DNA of 64,000 nt from JAKAGE01 sp035541415 (GCA_035541415.1 DATKNI010000030.1:8502-72501); one strand, 5' to 3'; positions 33,233-41,640 are shown, numbered from the stretch's first letter. Numbers and translations are program-made. The notes: generated by a model not told the origin, from the sequence alone.

Positions 33233-33523
33233 ATGAACGTAAAACCATTATCAAACCACGTGTTCCTCGAGGCGCTCGAAGAAGAAAAAACAACCGCAAG
33301 CGGCATCGTTTTGCCTGACACGGCAGAGAAGGAAAAGCCGGTAAAGGGCAAAGTGCTGGCCGTCGGCCCCGGCAAGGTCCAGGAAAACGGCACCGTGCGT
33401 CCGGTTGCAGTGAACGTGGGCGACGTCGTGCTTTTCAAAAAATATGGTCCCGATGAAATCGAGATCGAAGGGAAAAAATATTTGGTTGGCGACGAAGACG
33501 ATATTCTCGCCGTCCTCGAATAG
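33233..33523 (+). CDS. groS: Co-chaperonin GroES
   Basis: This 96-residue protein has the GroES beta-barrel: KPLSNHVFLEALEEEKTTASGIVLPDTAEKEKP includes the mobile loop (GIVLP), then GKVLAVGPGK and GDVVLFKKYGPDEIEIEGK, ending in DILAVLE. It caps the GroEL ring during protein folding. It is the first gene after the CIRCE-controlled promoter, with groEL 37 nt downstream. Confidence 0.96.
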   Translation: MNVKPLSNHVFLEALEEEKTTASGIVLPDTAEKEKPVKGKVLAVGPGKVQENGTVRPVAVNVGDVVLFKKYGPDEIEIEGKKYLVGDEDDILAVLE

Positions 33524-33560
33524 GTCGCAAATCGGAATTATTAAAAATTTCTAAACTCAT

Positions 33561-35228
33561 ATGGCAAAACAGATTAAATTCAATGAAGACGCCCGCGCTG
33601 CGATCAAGAAGGGAATCGACAAGCTCGCGGAAGCGGTGAAGATGACGCTCGGTCCCCGAGGCCGCGCCGTGGTGATCGAAAAGGGATACGGCGCTCCGCA
33701 GGTGACGTTCGACGGCGTGACCGTTGCAAAAGAACTCGAATTCGAAGACAAGTGGGAGAATGTCGGCGCGGAATTCATCAAGCAGGCCGCCGAAAAGACG
33801 AATGACGTTGCCGGTGACGGTACGACGACCGCGACCGTCCTCGCGCATGCGATGATCGACGAAGGCGAAAAGGTGATCCGCGAAAAAGGATTCAACGTGA
33901 TCCAGCTCGCGGATGAACTCAAGAAAGCGAGCCAGTCGGTGGTGATGGCGCTCGAAAAACAGCGCGAAGAAATCAACGACAACAAGCGCATCAAGGAAGT
34001 CGCAACGCTTTCAGCAAAAGACGGGGAGATCGGCCAGCTCATCGCGACCGTCATGGAAAAGATCGGCAAGGAAGGCGTCGTGACGGTTGAAGATTCGAAT
34101 ACGATCGGCAATTCATTTGAAATCGTCGAAGGCATGCAGTTCGACAAGGGTTACGTCTCGAGCTACATGGTTTCGAACCAGGAGCGCATGGAGTCGGTGC
34201 TCGAAGATCCGTATGTTCTCGTGACGGATAAAAAGATTTCTTCGATCCAGGAAATTTTGCAGCTCCTCGAAAAGATCGTGCAGAGCGGCAAGAAAGACCT
34301 CGTGATCATCGCGGATGACCTGGAAGGCGAAGCGCTCGCAACCCTCATCCTCAATAAGATCCGCGGCATCTTCAATGTGCTCGCCGTGAAGGCGCCGGGA
34401 TTTGGCGACCGCAAGAAAGAAATGCTGCAGGATATCGCGATCGTAACGGGTGCGCAATATGTTTCGGATGAACTTGGCAAGAAGCTTGAGAACGTTGACA
34501 TCGCCGACCTCGGCCGCGCGCACCGCGTGGTCTCAACGAAGGATTCGACGACGATTGTCGGCGGCAAGGGCGAGAAGAAAGACATCGATAATCGCGTCGC
34601 GCAGATCAAAGCGCAGATCAGGAAAACCGAATCCGATTTCGACAAGGAAAAATTGCAGGAACGCCTCGGCAAACTTTCGGGCGGCGTCGCCGTCATCAAG
34701 GTCGGCGCTCCGGCTGAATCGGCGCAGAAAGAATTAAAGCAGCGCGTCGAAGACGCGGTCTCAGCAACGCGCGCCGCAATGGAAGAGGGAATCGTTCCGG
34801 GCGGCGGCATCGCGCTCTTCAACGCGAGCGAAGGCATCGCCGAAATGGCCAAGGATATCGACCAACACACAAAAGACGTCGTGCATTCGATCCTCAAGCG
34901 CGCGCTCGAAGCCCCGCTCTCCGCGATCATCACGAATAGCGGCGAATCGCCGGTGAAGGTGATGGACCAGGTCCGCAAGGCAAAGGAAAAGAAAACTGCC
35001 GGTGAGCGCACGTGGCTTGGATTCAACGCCCTCAAGAACGACGTTGAGAATCTCAAGGAAGCCGGCATCATCGATCCGCTCAAAGTAACCAAGATGGCGT
35101 TCATGAACGCGGTTTCCGTCGCGGCGAACTATCTCACCGTTGGCGCCGCGGTGACGAATGTTCCCGAAAAGAAAGCAGCGCCGGGAATGCCTGGCGGGAT
35201 GCCCGGCATGGGAGGAGAGGATTATTAA
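33561..35228 (+). CDS. groL: Chaperonin GroEL
   Basis: This 555-residue protein folds client proteins with GroES and ATP. KMTLGPRGRAVVIEKGYGAPQVTFDGVTVAKE near the start, the catalytic VAGDGTTTATVLA, the apical domain and the C-terminal Gly/Met-rich tail (GMPGGMPGMGG) are all intact. It is transcribed with groES. Right after its stop lies a 124-nt structured element (35241-35364). Confidence 0.97.
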   Translation: MAKQIKFNEDARAAIKKGIDKLAEAVKMTLGPRGRAVVIEKGYGAPQVTFDGVTVAKELEFEDKWENVGAEFIKQAAEKTNDVAGDGTTTATVLAHAMIDEGEKVIREKGFNVIQLADELKKASQSVVMALEKQREEINDNKRIKEVATLSAKDGEIGQLIATVMEKIGKEGVVTVEDSNTIGNSFEIVEGMQFDKGYVSSYMVSNQERMESVLEDPYVLVTDKKISSIQEILQLLEKIVQSGKKDLVIIADDLEGEALATLILNKIRGIFNVLAVKAPGFGDRKKEMLQDIAIVTGAQYVSDELGKKLENVDIADLGRAHRVVSTKDSTTIVGGKGEKKDIDNRVAQIKAQIRKTESDFDKEKLQERLGKLSGGVAVIKVGAPAESAQKELKQRVEDAVSATRAAMEEGIVPGGGIALFNASEGIAEMAKDIDQHTKDVVHSILKRALEAPLSAIITNSGESPVKVMDQVRKAKEKKTAGERTWLGFNALKNDVENLKEAGIIDPLKVTKMAFMNAVSVAANYLTVGAAVTNVPEKKAAPGMPGGMPGMGGEDY

Positions 35229-35240
35229 GATTGACCAAAG

Positions 35241-35364
35241 GGAGATAAAACAAAATTGCGTCTATGAAGGTACGTGGTTCGCGCGTGCTCGCGCGACCAC
35301 TCAAGTCTCGGCGCCGTCGCGCCTCCGACAGCCCTTCATATCCGCAATTTTGCTTTATCTCCCT
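35241..35364. repeat. Cloverleaf-like inverted-repeat element downstream of groEL
   Basis: Outer arms 35241-35271 and 35334-35364 pair over 31 positions with about four mismatches. Inside are two GC-rich hairpins: 35277-35299 (GGT-U-CGCGCG with CGCGCG-ACC, loop TGCT) and 35311-35324 (GGCGC/GCGCC, loop CGTC). The whole would fold as a long stem ending in a multi-branch junction. It starts 12 nt after the groEL stop and is not followed by a T-run. Confidence 0.75.
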
Positions 35365-35444
35365 CTGGACTCCCTCTTTATAATCCCGGCTTGAACCTTT
35401 TCTTTTTTCTTGGCGCAGGTATATAGTGTGGCGGGAGGTGTGTT

Positions 35445-35717
35445 ATGGGGAGGTTGGTTGTGGCGTTGCTTTTCTCGGGGATGATGGCGGTTTCTCTTTT
35501 CGCCAAGCAGACAGTTCCGGATTTCTCAAGGCGGACTGTTCCTGATGCACTGGAGAAGCCACGAGTGATTCAGGATCCTCGCATCCACGTCGGCGGTTTC
35601 CCAGCGATGATCATAAAAGTTCAAAAACGGCGCTGGGTGCCATTGCTCAAATTCAATCCACCCGAAGTGTTTGGCCCGAGGTGCGTGCGCAAGACCCCGT
35701 TCGGTCCATGCGAATAA
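35445..35717 (+). CDS. Small secreted protein of unknown function
   Basis: This 90-residue protein has a signal peptide (VVALLFSGMMAVSLFA, cut near residue 20) and a basic mature part with two Cys (RCVRKTPFGPC), which could form a disulfide. It is not recognised. A strong GGGAGGTG lies 5 nt before the ATG. TATAGT is at 35422-35427 without a good -35. The gene ends at its own terminator and looks like a stand-alone unit, unlike its leaderless neighbours. Confidence 0.55.
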   Translation: MGRLVVALLFSGMMAVSLFAKQTVPDFSRRTVPDALEKPRVIQDPRIHVGGFPAMIIKVQKRRWVPLLKFNPPEVFGPRCVRKTPFGPCE

Positions 35718-35722
35718 TATAT

Positions 35723-35766
35723 ACGAATCCGTCCGCGATTTTCACCGCGAGCGGATTCTTTTTTTG
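35723..35766 (+). terminator. Rho-independent terminator after the small secreted protein gene
   Basis: The GAATCCG/CGGATTC stem, continuing through CGCG/CGCG after a 2-nt internal loop on each side, is followed by a T-rich run (CTTTTTTT). Confidence 0.85.
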
Positions 35767-35819
35767 GTGCGGCTTGCATATGCATAAGCACCAAAAAACG
35801 AGGCGCAATCGTATCTATA

Positions 35820-35847
35820 TTGAAAAATCTCCTAAATTTTGTATAAT
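35820..35847 (+). promoter_or_regulatory. Promoter of lemA
   Basis: TTGAAA, a 16-nt spacer and TATAAT ending exactly 6 nt before ATG 35854. Confidence 0.8.
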
Positions 35848-35853
35848 ATCCTT

Positions 35854-36405
35854 ATGATCACTTGGATTGTTCTCGCAATCGTAGCCATCCTTATTATCTG
35901 GATTATTGCCGCTTTCAACGGCCTTGTCCGCTTGCGCACCCGCGCCCAGGAAGGCTGGTCAGACATCGACGTCCAGCTCAAGCGCCGCTATGACCTCATC
36001 CCGAATCTCGTTGAAACCGTAAAGGGATATGCCGCCCACGAATCAAGCGTTTTTGAAAATGTCACGAAGGCTCGCTCCGTCGCCATGCAGACGACCGGCC
36101 CCGCAAAGGCTGACGCGGAGAACCAGCTCTCGGGCGCATTGAAGTCGCTCTTCGCCGTTGCGGAAAATTATCCGGACCTCAAGGCGAATCAGAACTTTTT
36201 GAATTTGCAGAACGAACTCACCGATACCGAAGACAAAATTCAAGCGGCACGCCGCTTCTATAACGGCATGGTGCGCGACTTCAACACCAAGACGCAAACA
36301 TTTCCGTCCAATCTCATTGCGAGCTCGTTCAACTTCAAGCCGATGCAGTTCTTCGGCGATGACATGACGGCGGCTGAACGGCAACCGGTGCAAGTAAAAT
36401 TTTAA
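35854..36405 (+). CDS. lemA: LemA family protein
   Basis: This 183-residue protein has one N-terminal transmembrane helix (IVLAIVAILIIWIIAAFNGLV), then a helical bundle with RTRAQEGWSDIDVQLKRRYDLIPNLVETV, the LemA signature, and YNGMVRDFNTKTQTFP-like residues near the end. LemA is widely paired with HtpX, as here, but its function is not defined. ATG 35854 is chosen because the -10 box sits over the upstream alternative TTG. The intergenic region to htpX holds a long hairpin. Confidence 0.92.
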   Translation: MITWIVLAIVAILIIWIIAAFNGLVRLRTRAQEGWSDIDVQLKRRYDLIPNLVETVKGYAAHESSVFENVTKARSVAMQTTGPAKADAENQLSGALKSLFAVAENYPDLKANQNFLNLQNELTDTEDKIQAARRFYNGMVRDFNTKTQTFPSNLIASSFNFKPMQFFGDDMTAAERQPVQVKF

Positions 36406-36414
36406 CTGGTATTC

Positions 36415-36479
36415 GAAGAATGGGTTTGTCCCTCGGAGCATACTAAGAATATATGCTCCTCGGAACAAGCCCATTCTTC
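36415..36479. repeat. Long-armed inverted repeat between lemA and htpX
   Basis: Arms 36415-36442 and 36452-36479 pair over 28 positions (24 exact, one G-U, three mismatches) around a 9-nt loop. It begins 9 nt after the lemA stop and is followed by AT-rich sequence without an uninterrupted T-run. Confidence 0.8.
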
Positions 36480-36511
36480 TTCAACTCATTTTAAATTTTT
36501 ATTTAATTTAT

Positions 36512-37432
36512 ATGGCTACTTCTTCTAATGTTTACGCTCTCCAGTCGTCGAACATCCATAAGACATGGATGATGTTCGTCGTCTTTTTTATCGTGCTCGG
36601 CGCGCTGGGATATGCGATCTCGATGTACTACGGCGATCCAAGCTACCTGTACTTCGCGCTTATCTTCAGCGTGGTCTATTCGCTCATCAGCTATTATTCT
36701 TCGGCAAGCATTGCGCTCTCGCTTGCGCGCGCGCAGGAAATCCAAAAGAGCGATAACCCGATGCTGTGGAACATCGTTGAGAATCTTGCGATTGAAGAAG
36801 GCCTGCCGATGCCCAAGTTGTATATCACGCCCGAGCTGCAGATCAACGCATTCGCCACGGGACGCGATCCGCAGCATGCGGCTGTTGCCGTGACGCAGGG
36901 AGCATTGCAGCGGCTTGATAAGAATGAACTGCAGGGCGTCCTCGCGCACGAAATTTCGCATGTGCAGAACCGCGACATTTTGGTTTCGACCGTCGCCGCA
37001 ATTCTCGCCGGCGTCATTTCTTTGATCGCCGACATTTTTCTCCGCTCATTCATGTGGGGCGGCATCGGCGGCGGGCGGGGCGGGGGACGCAACAATAACG
37101 AAGTTGGCGGATTATTTTTCCTGCTCGCCATCGCCCTTTCGATCCTCGCGCCGATCGGCACGATGTTGATCCAGCTTGCCATCTCGCGCCGCCGCGAGGC
37201 GCTTGCCGACGCATCGGGCGTTTTGCTCACGCGCTATCCGGCGGGACTCATCTCCGCTTTGCAGAAGATCGGCGCCGACACCGTGCCGATGCGCTCCGCC
37301 AAGGATTCCACCGCGCATTTGTGGATCGATACGCCATTCAAGGGTGAGCACGTTTCGTGGTGGCACCGTATTTGGATGACGCATCCGCCGATCGAGGAGC
37401 GCATTGCCGCGCTCGAGAAGCTTGCGATGTAG
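36512..37432 (+). CDS. htpX: Membrane zinc protease HtpX
   Basis: This 306-residue M48 peptidase has two N-terminal transmembrane helices, then LPMPKLYITPELQINAFATG, then the zinc motif HEISH (His146, Glu147, His150) in LAHEISHVQNRD, then two more hydrophobic segments and REALADASGVLLTRYP, whose Glu is the third zinc ligand. It degrades misfolded membrane proteins and usually responds to envelope stress. It sits behind lemA, in the same order as in many bacteria. Confidence 0.95.
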   Translation: MATSSNVYALQSSNIHKTWMMFVVFFIVLGALGYAISMYYGDPSYLYFALIFSVVYSLISYYSSASIALSLARAQEIQKSDNPMLWNIVENLAIEEGLPMPKLYITPELQINAFATGRDPQHAAVAVTQGALQRLDKNELQGVLAHEISHVQNRDILVSTVAAILAGVISLIADIFLRSFMWGGIGGGRGGGRNNNEVGGLFFLLAIALSILAPIGTMLIQLAISRRREALADASGVLLTRYPAGLISALQKIGADTVPMRSAKDSTAHLWIDTPFKGEHVSWWHRIWMTHPPIEERIAALEKLAM

Positions 37433-37485
37433 TGGTCGTGTTTGCGATGAACCCTGCCGTCCGGCATGGTTCTTATTTTGCGACC

Positions 37486-37514
37486 TTGAAGATAAACGAC
37501 TTTCAGGGCACAAT
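37486..37514 (+). promoter_or_regulatory. Promoter of tRNA-Ser(GGA)
   Basis: TTGAAG, a 17-nt spacer and CACAAT. The predicted transcript starts about 25 nt before the mature tRNA. Confidence 0.55.
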
Positions 37515-37545
37515 AAGGTGCGAGCGCGCAACGCGTTCGGCATCT

Positions 37546-37632
37546 GGAGAGGTGCGTGAGCGGTTGAAACGGCAGTCCTGGAAAGACTGTATGCCAGAAA
37601 TGGCATCGAGGGTTCGAATCCCTCCCTCTCCG
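37546..37632 (+). tRNA. tRNA-Ser(GGA)
   Basis: An 87-nt class II tRNA. The acceptor arms GGAGAGG and CCTCTCC pair, the anticodon loop CTGGAAA gives GGA, a long variable arm (TATGCCAGAAATGGCATC) follows, and the T arm is GGGTTCGAATCCC. The discriminator is G. CCA is not encoded. A terminator follows at 37638. Confidence 0.95.
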
Positions 37633-37637
37633 CGTTG

Positions 37638-37673
37638 ATGGGCTGAGGTAATTATCTCAGCCCATTTTATTTA
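37638..37673 (+). terminator. Terminator after tRNA-Ser(GGA)
   Basis: The ATGGGCTGAG/CTCAGCCCAT perfect 10-bp stem with an 8-nt loop is followed by TTTATTTAT. Confidence 0.85.
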
Positions 37674-37696
37674 TCCCGTTATAGTACAGTTAATGG

Positions 37697-38257
37697 ATGG
37701 GGAAGGTTATTAATGGAGTGTTTCTCATTGTCCTCGTGGCTGTGTTTGGTTTTGTTTCGTCCGCTTCCGCCCATGTATGGCGGACGGATGGGAATATCAC
37801 CGTGCTGTTACACGTAAACCCTATCGACGCACCAGTCGCAGGACAACCTGCAGAACTTCTTTTCGGCATTACCGATGCCGCAAATCAATTTGCCACTGGC
37901 ACTTGCCAGTGCAGTGTTGAGGTATCGGAAAACGGAAAGGTGTTATTGAACAAAGAACTTATCCCTTGGACGGGAGGCCCAAGTTTATTCACCTACGAGA
38001 TGCCTTTCACATTTCCTAATCCGGCGGTCTATAGTATTGTCGTGACGGGCAGTCCCAAGGCGAGCGGGACCTTCCAAAATTTCCAGGTTTCTTACGATGA
38101 GCGTGTGGGTAGAAATCCAAATGACCCCTCTGCCGATTCTGATCCGCTTTTCTATCTCGCGATGGGCGGGGTCGCCGTTTTGATCCTCGGTTCGCTATAC
38201 TTAACCTATAGACAGGTAAAAAGAGAATGGAACGAAAATTCATCATCGGAGGCATAG
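37697..38257 (+). CDS. Exported protein with mature N-terminal His; likely copper-handling partner of YcnI
   Basis: This 186-residue protein has a signal peptide (NGVFLIVLVAVFGFVSSASA) whose cleavage would leave His as residue 1 of the mature chain (HVWRTDG). The beta-sandwich-like middle contains a CQCSVEV Cys pair, and there is a C-terminal membrane helix (LAMGGVAVLILGSLYLTY). An N-terminal His is a common Cu(II) ligand (histidine brace) in copper proteins such as YcnI. Its gene overlaps the YcnI-like gene by 31 nt, so the pair is co-translated. It has no recognised family. Confidence 0.55.
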   Translation: MGKVINGVFLIVLVAVFGFVSSASAHVWRTDGNITVLLHVNPIDAPVAGQPAELLFGITDAANQFATGTCQCSVEVSENGKVLLNKELIPWTGGPSLFTYEMPFTFPNPAVYSIVVTGSPKASGTFQNFQVSYDERVGRNPNDPSADSDPLFYLAMGGVAVLILGSLYLTYRQVKREWNENSSSEA

Positions 38258-38820
38258 TGGCAGTAACGTTCGCATTCGCGGGCGCGCACCAAGCGTCCGC
38301 CCACGTCATTGTGACGCCAAGTAGCATAGGCATCGGCACGGATGACGTACCGTTTACGGCTGGCGTTCCCAATGAGAAAAATATTCCCGTCATAGGCCTT
38401 AAACTCCTCATTCCGTCAGGGTTGGCTGATGTTGTGCCAAACGTAAAACCGGGGTGGACGATCGCGGTCAAGAAAAATGGCGATCAGGTTACGGAAATCG
38501 ATTGGGCTGGCGGCAGTATCCCCGTGGGCGAGCGCGACCAGTTTACGTTCAGCGCCCAAGTCCCCGCTGATCCGGCCACGCTGGATTGGAAGGCATACCA
38601 GACGTATAAAGATGGGAGTGTTGTTTCGTGGGATGAGGATCCAAACGATCTTACCGCGACAAATCCTTATTCAGAAACACAAGTCATAGACGATCTTGCC
38701 CAAACGCAACCATCGTGGTTTGCAGAGAACGGGATAGCGCTGAGTTTTGCATTAAGCATCTTGGCTGTAATCATTTCGGCATATGCATTGAGAAAGGCGG
38801 CGGCGAACAAACGGCTATAG
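38227..38820 (+). CDS. YcnI-like (DUF1775) copper-binding exported protein
   Basis: This 197-residue protein has a signal peptide ending QASA, so the mature chain begins HVIVTPSSIG, the start typical of YcnI proteins, where His1 binds copper. DIVPNVKPGWTI-like residues (VVPNVKPGWTIAV), EIDWAGGSIP and SAQVPADP follow the family order, and a C-terminal helix anchors it. YcnI is linked to copper acquisition or delivery. A hairpin-like sequence after the stop (38823-38863) ending in T may be the terminator. Confidence 0.82.
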   Translation: MERKFIIGGIVAVTFAFAGAHQASAHVIVTPSSIGIGTDDVPFTAGVPNEKNIPVIGLKLLIPSGLADVVPNVKPGWTIAVKKNGDQVTEIDWAGGSIPVGERDQFTFSAQVPADPATLDWKAYQTYKDGSVVSWDEDPNDLTATNPYSETQVIDDLAQTQPSWFAENGIALSFALSILAVIISAYALRKAAANKRL

Positions 38821-38925
38821 TGGTATGAAGCCCCGACGAGGCTATCCATACGGGTGGCCTTTTCTATTGCAAGGCAAGCGGGTGTATACTGTGGCTGAAA
38901 GGCGAAAATTAAAAATATTATCAAT

Positions 38926-39693
38926 ATGACCACTCTATTAATCATCGTAGTTGTCATTCTCCTCGCCGGTATCCGGGTCGTCCAGCAATACCAAAAGGGC
39001 GTCGTGTTCCGTTTTGGGAAAATCGTAGGCCAGCGGGGGCCGGGCCTCACCTGGGTGATTCCGGTCTTTGACAGCTTGCGCCGCGTCGACTTGCGTACCG
39101 TCACATGGCCGGTGCCGGCGCAGAAGATTATCACAAAAGATAACGTGTCCGTCGATGTCTCGGCCGTTTCATATTACAAAATTGTCGATCCGGTAAAAAG
39201 CATCATTGCTATTCAAAGCGTGCGCGAAGCGATCGACCAGATCGCGCAAACCTCTCTCCGCAACGTCGTCGGCAAATTCCAGCTCGACGAAATCCTTTCC
39301 GAACGCGACGTGATCAACGCCGAGATCACCAAAATTCTCGATGCATTCACCGAGCAGTGGGGCGTCGTGGTTAGCGCGGTTGAAATCAAAGACATCCAGC
39401 TGCCGGAAGATATGCAGCGCGCGATTGCAAAGCAGGCAGAAGCAGAACGCGAAAAGCGCGCCAAGATCATTTCTGCGGAAGGCGAATTCCTTTCGGCGCA
39501 GAAGCTTGCGGATACCGCTGACATCATGATGGCGCATCCGATTGCGCTCCAGCTCCGCAATTTGCAGACGCTCGCCGAGATCGCAACGGAAAAGAATTCA
39601 ACGATCATCTTCCCGGCTCAGCTCATGGGAACGGTGAATGATATCCAGAACTTCCTCAAGGAAGAGCAGACGAAGAAAAATCCTGGACGATAG
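38926..39693 (+). CDS. Stomatin/prohibitin-like SPFH membrane protein (slipin)
   Basis: This 255-residue protein has an N-terminal hydrophobic segment (TLLIIVVVILLAGIRVV), then the band-7 domain: YQKGVVFRFGKIVGQRGPGLTWVIPVFDSLRRVDLRT is nearly diagnostic, followed by VSVDVSAVSYYKIVDPVKSI and the helical RAIAKQAEAEREKRAKIISAEGE. Such proteins form large membrane rings and organise membrane domains or proteases. No NfeD partner gene is adjacent, which is unusual. Confidence 0.9.
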   Translation: MTTLLIIVVVILLAGIRVVQQYQKGVVFRFGKIVGQRGPGLTWVIPVFDSLRRVDLRTVTWPVPAQKIITKDNVSVDVSAVSYYKIVDPVKSIIAIQSVREAIDQIAQTSLRNVVGKFQLDEILSERDVINAEITKILDAFTEQWGVVVSAVEIKDIQLPEDMQRAIAKQAEAEREKRAKIISAEGEFLSAQKLADTADIMMAHPIALQLRNLQTLAEIATEKNSTIIFPAQLMGTVNDIQNFLKEEQTKKNPGR

Positions 39694-39749
39694 TAAGCTT
39701 CCTGCCAAAATCGCTGGGAATATTCGGTGTTTTCCTCTAAGATAGGGGA

Positions 39750-41012
39750 ATGGGATTTGGACCTAAAAAAGCAATCGCACTCATCATTTTGCTCGTGATT
39801 GCCGCGGCTCTCATCTATGCGTTTGTGCATGCTTCGCGCAACGTCACGGTGGGCGATGACACCGGAATAACCTCGGCTCAATCGGCGGATCATGCGGCGA
39901 GCGGCACGAGTACGAGCACCGGCACGAGCGCCGGAACGAGCACGGTTTCGGCGAGTACGTCCGCAACCGGCACATCCGGGATCGGCGATCCGGCGGCGCC
40001 GATCACGCTCGATTTCAATGAGGGCCAGTGGGACAATTCAACGACCACGCGCGTGGATGCGGCGACCTATGATGCAAAAGTGCTCGCGCTCGCAAATGTT
40101 CCCCTCAGAAAATATACGGTCACGTCAACGATCACGGTCGGAACGACCACGGCAGTGATCACAACGACCACGCTGAAACGCGCGCCGAGCGTCTGGCCGG
40201 TGACGGACGCGCCGTATCCGCTCGCGGGAGCGCTCTTGCCGTTCAATCGCATTGTTGCATACTACGGCAATTTTTATTCCACGCAGATGGGCGTGCTCGG
40301 CGAATATCCTCCGCAGGAAATGCTTGCGAGACTCGCGTCAACGTCCGCGGCGTGGGCCGCAGCCGATCCTTCGACGCCGGTGATCCCCGCGCTCGACTAC
40401 ATTGCGGTTTCGGCGCAGGGGAGCGCGGGTTCCGACGGGAAGTATCGTTTGCGGATGCCGCCGGATCAGATTGAGAAAGCTATCGGCCTCGCAAACCAAG
40501 TGCACGGCATCGTTTTTCTCGATCTTCAGGTTGGCTTGAGCAGCGTTGAAACGGAAGTCCCGCTTCTCGAACAATTTTTGAAGATGCCAAACGTGGAGCT
40601 CTCGCTTGATCCCGAGTTCGATATGTGGGGCGGCCATCGGCCCGGCACGGTGATCGGCACGATGGATGCAAACGACATCAACTGGGCGGCGAATTATCTT
40701 GCGAACCTCGTGGCGGCCAATAATCTGCCGCCGAAAATTCTCGTGGTGCACCGGTTCACCGAACCGATGGTCACGAACTATAAAAAGATTTTGCCCCTGC
40801 CGCAGGTGCAGATCGTGATGGACATGGACGGCTTTGGCCCGCCCGCCCAGAAGCTCTCAACGTACAACGATTTCATCGCCCCGGAACCGGTCCAATTCAC
40901 CGGGTTCAAGCTATTCTATAAGAACGACATTCTGGTGCCGGGAAGCCATCTTTTGACCCCCAAGGAGCTCTTGGGGCTTTCTCCCCAGCCGAGTTATATC
41001 CAATACCAGTAA
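39750..41012 (+). CDS. Membrane-anchored exported protein, possible TIM-barrel glycosidase-like
   Basis: This 420-residue protein has an N-terminal transmembrane anchor (IALIILLVIAAALIYAFVH), a Ser/Thr/Gly/Ala-rich linker (about 45-75), then a globular domain beginning NRIVAYYGNFYSTQMGVLGE. Repeated strand-like pieces (VIPALDYIAV, GIVFLDLQVG, VELSLDPEFDMW, KILVVHRF, VQIVMDMDGFG) look like a (beta/alpha)8 barrel with acidic residues at strand ends. That suggests a carbohydrate-active enzyme, but no family is recognised. TAAGAT ends 6 nt before the ATG. Confidence 0.5.
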   Translation: MGFGPKKAIALIILLVIAAALIYAFVHASRNVTVGDDTGITSAQSADHAASGTSTSTGTSAGTSTVSASTSATGTSGIGDPAAPITLDFNEGQWDNSTTTRVDAATYDAKVLALANVPLRKYTVTSTITVGTTTAVITTTTLKRAPSVWPVTDAPYPLAGALLPFNRIVAYYGNFYSTQMGVLGEYPPQEMLARLASTSAAWAAADPSTPVIPALDYIAVSAQGSAGSDGKYRLRMPPDQIEKAIGLANQVHGIVFLDLQVGLSSVETEVPLLEQFLKMPNVELSLDPEFDMWGGHRPGTVIGTMDANDINWAANYLANLVAANNLPPKILVVHRFTEPMVTNYKKILPLPQVQIVMDMDGFGPPAQKLSTYNDFIAPEPVQFTGFKLFYKNDILVPGSHLLTPKELLGLSPQPSYIQYQ

Positions 41013-41035
41013 AAACCTCGGTTTTCACGGTTTTT
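41011..41035 (+). terminator. Probable terminator after the 39750 gene
   Basis: AAAAACC pairs with GGTTTTT around an 11-nt loop, ending in T. The following promoter begins within its tail. Confidence 0.5.
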
Positions 41036-41036
41036 G

Positions 41037-41065
41037 TTGAAAAAACAGGCCATTTTTGGTAGGCT
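41037..41065 (+). promoter_or_regulatory. Promoter of the 41078 gene
   Basis: TTGAAA, a 17-nt spacer and TAGGCT, ending 12 nt before the ATG. Confidence 0.5.
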
Positions 41066-41077
41066 AAGGGGGTAGTT

Positions 41078-41611
41078 ATGGACTCTGCTTATAAGGGCCA
41101 AATTCCCGATTCGGTTTTACCGTATCCAAAAGGCCTTTGGAACCGAACTAAATACGCCTTTTGGAAGCTTATTTCCCCGGGGTATGTCCGGGGACGGGAC
41201 ACGCTTTTGCGTTTGGGCATTATCCACCATGAAGGGCGGCAGAATTTTCTGATCGGAACATTAGCGCCCGGGGTGAAGCTTGAAGATTTTTTGGTTTATT
41301 TAAAAACCCAGCAATTTGGGAACCATTTTATTGCGTGGGAAGACGATGACGAACTCGTGAGCGTGCGTCGTCTGGATAATTTTGAATGGCAGTATCATCT
41401 CCGCGTTTTCAAAGATCGCGAGGTGCGCGGGCATTATGAGTACACGCCCGAAGCCCATCCGGCATGGCATTCCATGGAAGTGCGCTGGGAACCCCGCCGC
41501 GATGACTTCCTTAGGTTCTTGGGCGATTGGGTTATCCCAAGCAAGACCTTTCCCGAAGCCATCCCGCAAGCCGCGCAGATAAAAGCGCCACTCACAAAAG
41601 ACGCAAAATAA
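41078..41611 (+). CDS. Conserved-looking hypothetical protein
   Basis: This 177-residue soluble protein is rich in aromatic residues (FWKLISPGY, WEDDDELVSVRRLDNFEWQYHLRVF, HPAWHSMEVRW). There are no membrane segments or signal peptide, and no family is recognised. The dense Trp/Tyr/His content suggests a compact beta-rich fold. It has its own promoter and a strong terminator shared with the convergent ATP-grasp gene. Confidence 0.55.
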   Translation: MDSAYKGQIPDSVLPYPKGLWNRTKYAFWKLISPGYVRGRDTLLRLGIIHHEGRQNFLIGTLAPGVKLEDFLVYLKTQQFGNHFIAWEDDDELVSVRRLDNFEWQYHLRVFKDREVRGHYEYTPEAHPAWHSMEVRWEPRRDDFLRFLGDWVIPSKTFPEAIPQAAQIKAPLTKDAK

Positions 41612-41640
41612 AATCTCCGCCCGCTGCGGAGATTTTATTT
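41610..41640. terminator. Bidirectional terminator between convergent genes
   Basis: AAAATCTCCGC and GCGGAGATTTT form an 11-bp perfect stem around a 5-nt loop, with A and T runs on both sides. Confidence 0.9.
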
